NCBI RefSeq assembly: GCF_052857255.1
Contig: NC_135497.1
Location: 551,986,113 to 552,050,112 of the forward strand
Direction: 5' to 3'
Source: Amblyomma americanum
Lineage: Eukaryota; Arthropoda; Arachnida; Ixodida; Ixodidae
DNA: 64,000 bases
The first letter of the stretch is position 1, and the number at the start of each line of letters is the position of its first letter. Below, one piece after another: positions 10,644-22,249 of the stretch. Under the pieces are notes generated by a model. It was given only the letters and a program-made list of their open reading frames with translations. It was not told the origin of the DNA and made no database searches. A program made the position numbers and the translations under genes.

Positions 10644-13600
10644 ATGGGTGGGGTTAAACCTCGTGGATCTCATATGCACCGAAAAGTGCCGTTTGTATTG
10701 CTGTGGAACTGCGCTGGGATTTTAAGTCGGTTAGCTGAACTAAAACTATTCTTTAAAGAGACTTGTGTTCCAGTATTGGCCCAGTCAGAAGCTTGCCTGC
10801 CAAGCGGCAGATATTTGACTGGATATGTCGCCCATAAAAACTGCAGCATAAAGTCATTTCCTGCAGGAAGTGCCGCGCTTTACATAAGAAGGAAAATTCC
10901 ACATGTTTCTCTAAGCGTTGCCGATCTTTGCATGGAGGATATTGAGGTAGCGGCTGTGAGAATACAGCTCGGCTCTCGAGCCCTTTCTATTGCATCCGTG
11001 TACTTGTCTCCGGGGAAGAAGGTAGCATTGTATTTGTTCCTACAGCAGCTCTGCGACCGCTGCCCAGCTACTAGAATCATCTGCGATGATTTCAACGCCC
11101 ATCATGCCGTTTGGGGTGACAGGAACACGGATTCCTGTGGACGCAAACTTGTAGAGGTTATTGACAGTTTGGACCTGTGTGTTGCAAATGACGGAAGCCC
11201 CAATTTCTTCCGGCCTTCATCCTCAGCGACTGCTATAGACCTGACACTAGATTCACCTGACGTCCGCGTCAGTTGATCAACAGCGCCTGACCGCATGAGA
11301 AGTGATCACTATCTGATTTTTCTGTTTGCTGCCGACTTTCGTATGCATGGTCCTAAAGTTAGCAATGTGGTCAACTGGGACAAGTAGAGAGAGCGCCTAG
11401 AATGTGTTTCTGGTGATGTTCTTGACAAAATGACTTCTAGTAAGCTAGCAGCAGCTACGGCGGTCAAGTTACCTGATCATTTTCTGGCCCCGGATTCAAA
11501 TCTCAGGAACCTTTGCTCAGTGAGAAGAAGGGCGGAGCACCAACTCGTGCGGAAGAAGAACGACAGGCAACTAAAGACGACCTTCAATAGGCTGAATTCT
11601 GCTATTAGATGGCACACGACCAAGCTGTACAGGTAGCAATGGGCCTCATTCTGCGCTAGTTTGACTGTGTTCTCACCGGTGACGAGAATATGTCGAGTTA
11701 TTGGCAGCCTTGCTGGAGAATCTCGCCCTTCGAAGCATTTTGAAGCTCTTGCAATACGCAACGAAAAACCTATTGCGTGCTTGGCAGAGGAATTTGCAGA
11801 AGCACTCGCACGTGCTGATTCTGGAATAGATATATATACACCACCTGCTTCCTCCAGGTCAATCATGGACGTCCCGTTCACGCTTCGTGAGCTTCAGACT
11901 ACGCTGAGCGGCCTGCGGCGCCGGTGTGCACCAGGTTCCGACGGCATCACCAATCAAATGCTGAATAATCTGCCCTTGCAATTCAGAAAGGAGGGCCTCA
12001 ACTTCATCAATCGAGTTTGGGAGACTGGCGATGTTCCTCCATCATGCAAGGTTTCACATGTAGTTCCAGTACTGAAGCCTGGCAAAGACATGACGGATCT
12101 TGCCTCGTATCGTCCTGTGTCATTGACCTCCTGGGTAGCTAAGTTGATAGAGAATCTGATAAATAAACGCTTATCGTGGTGGCTTGAGGACAGCAAGGCA
12201 CTACCAACATGTATGACGAGATTCTGCCCAAGTGTTAGTGCCTAAGATAATGTCTTAGACTTGGTGAGCCATATTTAACACCAGAGAATTTTCGGCCTTT
12301 CCACCTTAGCCACTTTTCTTGACGTTGCGAAAGCTTACGAAAGCGTGCTTCAGAACTCAATTCTTAACAGATTGCAAGGCATGGGCATACAGGGCCATAT
12401 GACAAGATTCATTTACAATTTTATATGTGATAATGCGGTTCGTGTACAGTTAGGGAGTGCCTTAAGAACCGAAAGGGTTTTATCAAGAGGTGTGCCTCAA
12501 GGATGTGTTCTTTCCCTCACGCTGTTTAACGTCGTAATAGCTGACCTTCCCGATTCATTGCAAAAAATTGCAGGCAAGTGCGTATGTCAATATATGCTGA
12601 CGACATCTATCTTTGGATTACTGGCTACCAACACAACCGATTAGCACTGACAGCTCGAGAGGCTCTACTTTCGGTACAAGCAAACCTCCAAGGTGTGGGA
12701 TTGTCTCTATCAGTGGAAAAATCTCGCTCTGTTTTGTTTCCAGGTGCAGGAAGACGTCAAGCATGGTTTAAGCTGGACTTCGGTCACACTTGCATCCGTC
12801 AATTCAACCAAACGCGTTTCCTGGGCGTCATTATTGACTCCCGTCTACAGTGGTGAAAAGCTGCTGACGCGATTGTTTCATCTTTATCTTCGCGTCTCAA
12901 TGGGATCCGTTGAATTGCGCGTGAGCAGTGGGGAAACCATCCTTCTTCAATAGCCAAGCTTCATGAAGCGCTGGTCGTCAGTCGCATAATGTATCAATTA
13001 CTTTTAATTTCCCCCTCGGCATCACTGCTTGAACGCTTCAAAGTTGTCCACCGAAAAGGCCTATGAAGAGCCATTGGAGTTCCTCGGGCGGCTGTGAATA
13101 AAGCAGTACTTCATGAGTCTCTATCGAAACCTCTTAGTCTTGTCGCTTCTCAGAGACTAATAATGCATCTTGGCCGCCTAGGAGAGACGGTAGCTGGGTG
13201 ATCCCTTATCCAGCGGCTCAACAAGAGATATGTGTCGAAGGCCTACATGGCACTTAATACTCTTAGCTCTTTAGGCCTTAATGTCCGAAGGCAAAGGAAA
13301 CGGTTGAAACCCCCATAGTCTTTCCGACCCTCAACTGTAAGGTCACAATTCCCCATTTGAGCGCAAAGCGCAGCTCACCTTTGGCAGCATGGCGTTCGCT
13401 CATACTTGAACATTTGCAAACATATTGTGCCCGCCATCTTAAAAAATTTCACGGATGGTTCTGTGGACAAGGTCAAACAAGCCAGCGCAGCTGCTTTTTA
13501 CTTTCCTTCTTTGAACTGTAAGTGGTCTGTACGCTTTACTGCTGTCGTATCCTCCACAACGGCCGAAAGTGTTGCTAATGAGGCGGCTTTACGGAAGTTA

Positions 13601-14065
13601 GGGTCTTGTCCGGGTCAACCTGTTGTCATCCTATTTGATTCAAAATCTGCCCTTTAAAGGTTAGCGCGCTGATTCCCTACTGATGCCTTTTCTATACGCT
13701 CTCTGCTCTTGGTGCAGAATCTGCACAGAAGAGGCTTTACTCTATGTTTCTAGTGGGTGCCCTCTCACATAGGAGTCAACAGGAATGAGGTAGCAGATAA
13801 TCTCGCCCATGAAGCTCTGTCAAGGAATCCATCAAAAAAAGTACCTCAAGACGGAAAAAATCTCTACAAGAAAATGGCGCTCGATCATTTCAGTACCCTG
13901 TGGAGTGCGCCCCACAAGCCATGCGTGACCAAGGGACTGAGAAGATCCCAGGAGACTCTACTACATCTAATTCGCACGGCCTCTGCTGGCACTCCTGCCT
14001 GGCTGCGTAAGACGGGAGTAAGTGGAAACGAGACATGCAGAAGGGAGGCTGCCCGCCTTTTTTAA
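10644..14065 (+). pseudogene. LINE-A right ORF2 (APE endonuclease, RT, RNase H), frameshifted
   Basis: ATG 10644 lies one base after the ORF1 stop. The APE domain is continuous from 10644 to about 11275. It has LLWNCAG near the start and ICDDFNAHHAVWG, where the usual GDFN glycine is replaced by Asp, and it is cut by a TGA just before the SDHY motif. RT follows at about 11660-12245 (RRCAPGSDGITNQML, LASYRPVSLTSW) and about 12345-12850 (RGVPQGCVLSLTLFN, then YADD near 12595 after a frame change). RNase H is at about 13450-13657 (FTDGSVDKVKQ, STTAES) with its last motif, WVPSHIGVNRNEVAD, near 13755 in another frame. The reading ends at 14065 after the internal deletion. Confidence 0.87.
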
Positions 14066-14099
14066 CATTTTTGCAGTACATTGATCTTGTTTCTAAATG

Positions 14100-14330
14100 G
14101 TGACAGTAGGAACGGACTATGGCCTACTGTGATTGAATGTGTGCGTAGATGGTGTCTTCTGGAGTGGACTACGTTATATTGGGAGTGAATGTGTGTATGG
14201 ATTGTGACACTACAATGAACTATGTTCTGCTGTGACTGAATAGGTGCATAGATGGTGACTTTTGGAGTGAACTGTGGTTTGGACTGTGTGGAGTGATTGT
14301 GTGCAGAGATGGTGACTGCGGGAGAGGAAT
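14100..14330 (+). repeat. 3' UTR minisatellite of LINE-A (right copy)
   Basis: Four imperfect units of 50-58 bp, each built on TGATTGAATGTGTGCGTAGA-like sequence followed by a TGGAGTGGACT-like half. It matches the left-copy array unit for unit, roughly 90% by eye. It lies directly after the ORF2 remnant. Confidence 0.75.
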
Positions 14331-14690
14331 GTGTGCTATTATTAGAGCCTGTGCGCATAGCGGGGTACATGCGACAGGTTTTAGGACATTATTAACATAG
14401 AAGGGATGCTACGGTGGAGCAATTGCCTGCAGAATAAACAAGGGCAACCCCCCCTGCAGCATTCAAAAACCTCAACTCAACAACTTCCTTCAAGTTCTGA
14501 GTATAAACTTGCACGCTAACTTCAGCCAATAAAAAGTTAATCAATAAATTTTAGTTATTTATTTATTTTATAGGGACAATTATTATTCTAGTTTGTGTCC
14601 GCCTGGCCTCATTACACAACGTGCAAAAGCGGATTTAGCGTACGGCGCTTCACATTCTTTAATGCAGTAAAACCCAATTATGAACGTGCT

Positions 14691-15138
<448 letters not shown>

Positions 15139-15397
15139 ACGCGGCCGGCGCGCGTCTCGAGCGGATGCGCCTCATTTCGGCTCTGGCAATTTTCGCCCGG
15201 ATTACCAAAAAATTCCATACGACCGCAGAAATTTTGTTTCTTCTAGACGGATAACATCTCCTGGCACCCGAAAATACCGCTCTCGACCAGATGGGCCAAT
15301 TTTTGGGCCTTTTAGGCCCATTTCTGACTTCAACCTGTGGGAGCTTTAGCTAGGCCTAAAGCCAAGTAGCCAGTCTCCAGCGTTCTTCGCGGACGCC

Positions 15398-17236
15398 ATG
15401 GCGGCCTCTGCTCGCCGCGGGTATGATCCCGAGACGATGGCATGGACAGAAGTCGTCGCAGGCGCATTGTCTCCGCCTGAAACTTCCACTCCAACGCAGG
15501 AGATAGTAGACGAAGGTCTCTTCTCGTTGGTGGCACTTCGTAAACGCCAGCAACGCCTGAACACGTCGGCGGTCAACGGACCCACCGTGAGTGCCGCTGT
15601 TTCTGTGCATCCGAACACCGCAAGCTCCAAACCTCAGCTCTCTCAAACAGTAGTATCGAAGAAATGGCGGCCCACCGCTATGCCTCGACTCCGCAGTGAA
15701 GATTTCACGATCGTCATCAAGCCCAGAGTGACGATCTCTCTGAAGACAGTCCTGCAGAACGGTGAGCTTGGTGCTTTGCTCTCAGCCTATGTAAACGCCT
15801 CTTCGGTGGACACGCTTAGTATCTGGCCCATCTGGGACCAGAATACCATCATCGCCACCACTCAAGACGTCAATGCGGCGAACCCTGCAATCTTCCAATG
15901 GCTCCATTCCGATGGTCGGCCACGCCAAAGTCAACGGTGAAGTCTGCAGGGGGATTATTACGGTCCATGAGCAGGAAACTTCTACCACCTTGAAATCTAA
16001 AGTCCAGTGGCGCGGAGGAGAGATTGCCTTCATCCGCAAGCTGGGGAAGTCGACGATTGCCCTGCTCACCTTCGTGGGGCGTAGGGTACCGCGTTACGTA
16101 CACTATAACTGTGTGGTGACTGTGGTGCGCGAATATAAGCGGACTATTCCCGCGTGTTTCCGATGCGGCACCATCGGTCACGGCGTGGAATTATGCACGA
16201 ATCCTCAAGACAATCGCTGCGGACACTGCGGCCAAACGGTCGCAGTCCTCGAAGACGGCAACATGGCGTCCCACGAGTGCAATCCCTCCTGCATCGTCTG
16301 CGGTGGCGCCCATCTTACGGGCCCGCAAGACTGCAAAGCCAAATTCCGACGGCTGCAACAAGCGGGCAACACTACCGGTCATAGAAAACAACCTCAGAGT
16401 GCTGTGGCCCCGGGTCCTGGCACAGTTCCGAAAGTCCCCCCGCCCAGCAACAAGATAGTGCAAGCCAAAATCGGACAAGCTCCACCGGCGGGCGCCTTAC
16501 CCGGGCGTGCCCCCAAGCCTCCTCGACCAACTAAGAACGCGTCCCGTGATCCAGGTGCCCCCGCATTCCAAAACAGGGATTTTCCGCCTCTCGTGGGCCC
16601 TCCGCTTGGCGCGCCAAAGACATCACCGCCCAAGGTAGGCAGCCGAGATGGGCCTCCTCCGCCTCCTCATACTCCCCTACCTTCTCCTCCACCAAATCTT
16701 CCTCCTCCTCCCCCCTTAACTCTGATGTCGCGGACCTCCGCCGCGAGCTCGAGACCCTCCGGGCGCAGAATGCTCAACTCCACGCCAAAATTCACGCGCT
16801 AGAAATGACTCGGTCCTCCCCGCCCACTGCCCAGGTAGCTCCGGAAACGATGCAAGAAGTGCCGGCGGATGCGACACCCTCTAGCTCTGACGTGCGTTTC
16901 ACCGCCCTCGAAAATGCCCTCGCCCAATTAACTACTCAGATGTCCAATTTTGGCCAAATCCAAGACAACCTGCTCAAGGCAGTCACGGCAATAGTTACGG
17001 CCGCCGTGACAGCAAACATTAAGACGTGGCTAGAGTCAAACCCTCGGCTTCTCCGCCGAATGAGACCCCTCAAAGACGCGAACCGCTCGTCAAAATTCAA
17101 TCGACCCATTGATCTAACTGAACTCTCTGAGGAGCCGGAACCGCTTCCGCTGCAGGTGGTGGAACATGTTCCGGCTCTCCAAGGCAGTCTCTCTTCAAAT
17201 CGGCATGGCTGCGTCCCCTCCCAACCAACCCCCTAG
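15398..17236 (+). pseudogene. LINE-B ORF1 (zinc-knuckle RNA-binding protein), frameshifted
   Basis: ATG 15398 sits in a strong context (GACGCCATGG). The frame shifts near 15900 and continues into the RNA-binding region (GHAKVNGEVCRG) and a run of zinc-knuckle clusters: CFRCGTIGHGVELC, CGHCGQ and CIVCGGAHLTGPQDC (about 16158-16335). A long Pro-rich linker follows (16430-16710). A second frame change near 16700 restores the original frame. This leads into a heptad-like coiled coil (ADLRRELETLRAQNAQLHAK, about 16729-16790) and a C-terminal segment ending at TAG 17234-17236. The protein would package LINE RNA. The frameshifts fall in or near low-complexity sequence. Confidence 0.88.
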
Positions 17237-20200
17237 AGGGCGCCGCCCCCCGCAAAGACAGCAAGCTCTTTTTCTTGTACAGTGGAACTGTCGGGGTTTC
17301 AAAGACAGGACCAAACGCGCCAACTTAAGGGCGTCATTGACAACCTTGAACACTCCGCCGCAGTCCTTGCGTTGCAAGAAACCGGGGATGCGGTCAAGCT
17401 TTCGGGCTATAGTACTTTCCAACGAGACCCGTTCACCTGTCTAATAGTCCATAACGCCTACACAGCGCAGGAGGTTAATCAAGACCTAAATCTGGAATAT
17501 TCGTACGTGATGGTCTCTGTCCACCCTCTACGGCGAACAGATAGTCCCGCACACATCCTTAATATCTACTGCCCCCCGAAACTGAAAAATATCAGTTTTT
17601 TTTTAACATCTTTAGCGCAGCGCTAAGGATCGCGGGTCGCGACCCCCTCATAATAGTGGGCGATTTTAACGCCCCCTGTCCAATGTGGGGCTATCGCAAG
17701 GAAGAGCCGCGTGGTCGTAAGTTGGCGGAACTTATATCTACGCTGGGCATCACACTTCTAACCGACCCTGCTCACCCGACACGTGTAGGGAATTCCGTCA
17801 CTCGGGACACCTGCCCCGACCTTACCCTCACGAAACACATCCGACACGCAGAGTGGATCAACACTGAGGACACCCTTGGTAGCGACCACTGCATACTGAG
17901 CACTGTAATGTACACTCGACCCCACACATCGCCCCCTTGCAACAGCCAAACTTCCCGACTGGAATGCTTTCCGCCAGGCCCTCCCAGTAACTTCTCTCTT
18001 GGACCAAGACTACACAACTTGGGCACACGGACTCATGCAAACACTCCGTTCACACGAAAAGCAGATAGAGCTTACGGAGCGTGCATCGGACGTGGATAAC
18101 CACTTGGTACACCTCTGGGAAGCTCGCCGCAGCCTCACTAAAGGATGGCGGCGGCAAAAACACAATCGTAAGCTCCGCGCTTGCATCTCTGACCTCACCC
18201 AGCAAGCAGCCGAGTATGCTGCCCAGCTCGCTGACAATAACTGGGTAGATAGATGCAACAGCGCAGCAAGACAGATGTCAAGCCGCAACACTTGGCGGAT
18301 CTTTAGGAGTCTCATAGACCCCACACAAACACTCTTGGAAACCCAGAAACACCTCACTCGCGCAATACACAATTTCCAAGGAAACACAGAGCAGCTAGCG
18401 AATGTCTTACGCTCAAAATACCTCAGTCAGGATCAAGATCCGCGCGGGCAGGATTACTCGTATGCAGGCAATGATAATCCGGAACTGGATCAGCTTTTCC
18501 AACTTCACGACCTTCGCGCGGCTCTTGTCAAAATGCTCAGGGGGACGGCTCCCGGGAGGGATAAGGTCACAGTCAAACTGTTGGCAACCCTCCCCGATCG
18601 GGCATACGGAACCCTACTTGAATATATCAACGCCATTTGGACCGGGGACACTTCGTTGCCACCTGATTGGAAGACATCATTGGTAAGCTTTAACCCGAAG
18701 GCGGGGAAACCGGTATACAGTGACAACCTCCGGCCCATCTCCCTGACTTCATGCGTAGGGAAACTTATGGAAACGATGGTCCGTGACCGCCTCCCGGAAT
18801 ATATCGAGAACAAGAACACCTTCGCCGACACCTTGTTCGGCTTCCGACCTCATAAGTCCGCACAAGGCATACTTTTACAGCTTCATCGCGAGGTTCTCGA
18901 ATCCATAGAACACCCACACAATGACAAGATAGTCCTAGCACTCGATCTGAAGGGTGCGTTTGACAACGTTAAACACATCGTCATATTAAAACATCTTAGT
19001 GAGACCAACTGCGGTCCTCGTACATTCAACTACATCAAATATTTCTTATCAGACCGCTTGGCCTATATACGCATACAAGAGACCGAGTACGGCCCGTTTG
19101 AGATGGGAACGCGGGGTACATTACAAGGCGCTGTGTTGTCCCCGCTTCTCTTTAATATTGCCATGATGCACCTCCCAGCGCAGCTGGCGGGTGTCGGCGG
19201 TGTTCAGCATGCACTGTACGCTGATGACATCACCATCTGGGCTACTACGGGAAACATAGGAGAGATGGAGGAATGCCTGCAAGCAGCGGCGCGCACAGTA
19301 GACCACTATGCTACGTACTGCGGCCTCCAGTGCTGCCCGTCCAAGTGTGAATTTGTGCATATTCGAGTTTCTCCGAAATGCAAAATCTCCGTTCAGCTCT
19401 CTCTCACCAGCGGCCCCAACCGTGAAGTGCAGGAGCTGCGAATACTCGGTCTCTTCATTAATCAGCATCGCAAGGTAGACACGACCCTTGCCAAACTCCG
19501 CAGAGTCGGCGACCAGGTGGGCCGAATGGTTCGCCGCGTTTCCAACAAGCGAGGAGGGTTGCGAAGTAAGGATGCGGTGCGGCTCGCCCATGCCTTCGTA
19601 ACTAGCCGAGTACTGTACTCGACTCCTTACCTCCGCTTACGGAAACATGACGAAGATTGCTTGGAGGTTGTCCTCCGCAAAATTTTCAACAGAGTCTTCG
19701 ACCTCCCGATCTCCACTTCCAACGCGCGACTGCTCGCGTTGGGGATGGTTCGCGAGGCGGCATCTCGTTAACCAATTCACGCGTCTCGCTCAGACCGTGT
19801 CCAGTCGCCGCCTCTTGGACCGGTTACACATCAAACATGACCATCATACAATGGAACGGGTTCGAATGCCCGAACTGTGGAGACGCGCCCTCTACGTTCG
19901 ACCCCTTCCGACTAAGATGATCAAGGAGGACCATAATGGCCGGCGCCAGGCGCGGGCGGATGCCCTGCACCGCCACTATGGTTCAAAGAAACACGTCTTC
20001 TACGTCGACATTGCAGGCCCCTACCACCACTCCAGGAGGGAATGGTACATGGCTGCAGTCGTACACGAGGGAAGACAGGTGGACGGCCTCTCGTTCAGGG
20101 CGCCCAGCTCAACTCATGCGGAGGAGGTGGCGATCGCCCTCGCATCAGCCTCCCATCCTGACTCTAAATTCATCCTCACAGACTCTCGCGGAGCCTGTCG

Positions 20201-20779
20201 TAACTTTGAGTTCGGTTGGATCACTCCACTTGCTCACCAAATTCTTCATCACAGTACTCGCGACTGCGATCCAACTCACCGCTCAATCATATGGGTCCCC
20301 GGCCACCAAGGCATGCCAGGGAACGAAGCCGCCATGAGGCAGCCCGCGCACTCACTTACCGGGCACCAGGCGTTCTTTGGGAGGACCTTAACCCGGATCA
20401 AATCCCTCTTCTTTCTTTTAAAGATATCACCGAGCACTATCGTGCTGAACACCGGCGCTACCCGGTTCCTATGAATGGACTGGGTAAAGCTGGCGAACGA
20501 ACTCTCCTTAGGCTCTTTACAAACACCCTGCTGTGCCCGGCGGTTCTCAAGCACTTTGACTCTTCTTTTGACGGCAACTGCTCATTCTGTGGGGAGGTGG
20601 CAGACACCTTTCACATGGTTTGGGCATGCAGGCAAAATCCTTCTCTGCCCCCAATCACCCCTTCCCCTACCCGAGAGGACTGGGAGGCGGCTCTGCTCGG
20701 CTGCAAGGAACAATCGGCCCAACAGGCCCGGGTTAGGCGGACCTGCGCAGCGGTCAGGACCAACGGGGTCCCGGAATGA
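17205..20779 (+). pseudogene. LINE-B ORF2 (APE endonuclease, RT, RNase H, CCHC), frameshifted
   Basis: The likely start ATG 17205 overlaps the end of ORF1 by 32 bp. APE endonuclease: VQWNCRGF (about 17280), LALQETG after a frameshift near 17325, GDFNAP..WGY (17659), and GSDHCIL (about 17880). The RT is intact for 590 codons (17999-19771): a motif with DLKGAFDNV whose first Asp is at 18944-18946, GTLQGAVLSPLLFN, and YADD at 19217-19228. A frameshift near 19760 leads to RNase H: YVDIAGP, STHAEEVAIALA, ILTDSRGA, IIWVPGHQGMPGNEAA (to about 20330). After another frameshift the C-terminus has CSFCGEV ... HMVWAC (about 20578-20625) and stops at TGA 20777-20779. The intact RT with correct catalytic residues is the best-preserved enzyme in the window. 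Confidence 0.92.
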
Positions 20780-20877
20780 GGGACTCCGCCTTCTATTGAA
20801 AGGGGCGATGCCCACTAGGGGCCTCTCTCCGAGCAACTCTGTACATATAGCCTAATAAATGTTTTTCACCACCACAT
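20780..20877 (+). terminator. LINE-B 3' UTR and polyadenylation signal
   Basis: Short 98-bp 3' UTR after the ORF2 stop, with AATAAA at 20854-20859 and then TGTTTTTCACCACCACA up to the FB2 junction. There is no long poly-A tail; the element ends in a CACCA-type sequence. Confidence 0.7.
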
Positions 20878-21043
20878 CCTCTTCTTAAGGAGTTGGCATT
20901 GGCACACATGACCCACACATGAAAAAGCAAACAGATGCTGGAAAGAAGACGGGCACGAAAGAAAAAAAGTAGTAGAAAAGGGAGAAAGAGAGAAACAAAA
21001 GAAAAACAAAAAAGGAGGGAAAAAGAAAAACGCGCTGTTCCCC

Positions 21044-21432
21044 ACCGCCATGGAGGAAAAAACACTTAGGAGCGAGCGCGACGCCAAGCGGCCAGCCTTC
21101 GCAAGCCAAGCGCTCGTGAAGCCGCTCCCTCCCCCGTTCCTTCCTTCTCCCAGTCAGTATTTTGGTGTTTTGGCGTTGGTATGTTTTAGTGCGCTTGTCT
21201 GCGCTGTCCGTGGCGCGGGCGTCTACAGCAAGAAGGTTGATCTACAGTCATCAGTCTGCCGCGCAAATCCGCGCATGCGCGCGCCCAGGGGCGCTAAATA
21301 TCACCGCACGCTATAACGTGGCGTGGTCACGGGGGGGACCGACTCTCTTCTTTTTAATGCATTTTTACTTTTTAGGACTAGGCTTCAAGACTCTCGCCGG
21401 ATGCTCCCTCCTCAGTTTTTTTTTTCTCCATG
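21044..21432. mobile_element. About 390-bp insertion inside FB2 copy 1, unclassified
   Basis: In the second FB2 copy the sequence CGCTGTCCCGTGCCGCCCACC is continuous (about 32925). In this copy it is split after CCCCACCGCC, with about 390 bp of extra sequence before CGCCGCCCACC, so the edges look like a short duplication of the target. The insert contains a short foldback near 21075-21125 and GC-rich blocks, with no reading frame I recognise. Confidence 0.55.
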
Positions 21433-21677
21433 CCCGCCGCCCACCGAGCAGCCGCGGGGAGCCGGCAGAAAAAAAAAAAGGAAAACCAGGAGCGGGAGGG
21501 AATAATAGGCACCCTTCATGGCAACAACAGAGCGGCGGCGAGTAAGGTGCACAGAAAAAGACGGTGGCAGAATCGCCCTATGAGAATTTGAGAGGCGTGC
21601 ACTCGCGTGCCGCTGGCCAAAAAGGGTAAAAAATTAAACAGAATAAAATTCATAAAGGGCAGGACACTTCCGTCATC

Positions 21678-21822
21678 TGGAACCTCCTCGGCACGAAGAG
21701 TCTAGGCGGAATCAGCGGCACAGTGAGCTTAACTAGAGGTTCCAGATGACGGAACCTCTTCGGCACGAAGAGTCAAGGCGGAATCAGCGGCGCAGTGCAC
21801 TTAACCAGAGGTTCCAGATGAC
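21678..21822. repeat. Two tandem 72-bp units at the FB2 centre
   Basis: Two near-identical units (about 21678-21749 and 21750-21822), each containing CGGCACGAAGAGTC, GGCGGAATCAGCGGC and AGAGGTTCCAGATGACGG. They lie between the inverted arms. The second FB2 copy has one related unit, at about 33178-33238. Confidence 0.8.
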
Positions 21823-22016
21823 GGAAGTCTCCTGCCCAGTTTGCATTTTATTCTGTGTATTTGTTTACTTATTTGGCCGGGACACGCGAGTGCACGCGAC
21901 TGCATGAATCTCTAATTCTTATCTCTTGGGCGATTCCGCCACCGTCTGTTTCTGTGCAACTTAAGGCCGCTGTGCGATAGTTTTTTTTTCGCGCATGCGC
22001 CCGCGTCCTTGCGACC

Positions 22017-22249
22017 ATGCGCATGGGCGCACGAGGGCGCGTTGCGGTGAGGTGCTGTACGATCAAGTTAGCAGCACGCGACCGAGGGGACGACTCTGGC
22101 GTTCTGATTGGCTCGCTCGTCAGTGCCGCCCGTGAAGCAGCACTGGCATCTGCCGTAGCAAGACACGAAGATATCTTGGCGTCGGAATTTACACACATTG
22201 ATGTTGTGGCTCACCCGATCTCACCGAGCTGTGAGACTTTTCGTAGCAG
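22017..22249 (+). other. Candidate coding exon of unknown identity (weak)
   Basis: A 77-codon open frame from ATG 22017 is followed by GCAG|GTAAAA at 22249/22250, which resembles a splice donor. The sequence is GC-rich relative to its surroundings and includes ARHEDILASEFTHIDV. I do not recognise the protein, and there is no acceptor or partner exon to support it. It may simply be GC-rich flank of the FB2 repeat. Confidence 0.15.

Larger units (their letters stand above)
9238..14345 (+). mobile_element. LINE-A, right copy (inactive)
   Basis: Plus-strand copy of the LINE-A family with the same order as the left copy: short 5' UTR, ORF1, ORF2, minisatellite 3' UTR. It shares the TAAAATG ORF1/ORF2 junction (10640-10646). 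It carries its own set of frameshifts plus a deletion of about 165 bp at about 14018 that removes the C-terminal cysteine motif, which the left copy keeps. The different lesions show that the two copies decayed independently. Confidence 0.88.
15139..20877 (+). mobile_element. LINE-B: nearly full-length I/Jockey-group LINE nested in FB2
   Basis: A 5.7-kb non-LTR retrotransposon with a 5' UTR of about 260 bp, ORF1, ORF2 (APE, RT, RNase H, C-terminal CCHC) and a short 3' UTR with AATAAA at 20854-20859. The flanks share a TCCTCTT(..)TTAAG motif (15127-15137 and 20877-20889), a likely imperfect target-site duplication. It has about eight frameshifts but few premature stops, so it is younger than LINE-A. 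ORF1 has a coiled coil and a proline-rich linker. The protein sequence differs clearly from LINE-A, so this is a separate family. Confidence 0.9.
20878..21978 (+). repeat. FB2 repeat, copy 1, main piece (foldback arms plus tandem core)
   Basis: It resumes the FB2 copy interrupted by LINE-B. It has a purine-rich segment (20930-21040) and a GC-rich segment around CCCACCGAGCAGC (21438). A left inverted arm (about 21555-21677), a tandem core, and a right inverted arm (about 21823-21978) follow. The right arm reads back the left arm in reverse complement, for example CGTCTGTTTCTGTGCA against TGCACAGAAAAAGACG. The second copy at 32640-33240 lacks the right arm and core repeat. No protein is encoded. 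I cannot assign FB2 to a known class; it could be a long MITE or foldback element, or LTR material. Confidence 0.75.

Noticed and set aside
15346..15646. Minus-strand open frames over LINE-B ORF1
   Set aside because: Antisense shadows of the ORF1 coding sequence with no domain similarity.
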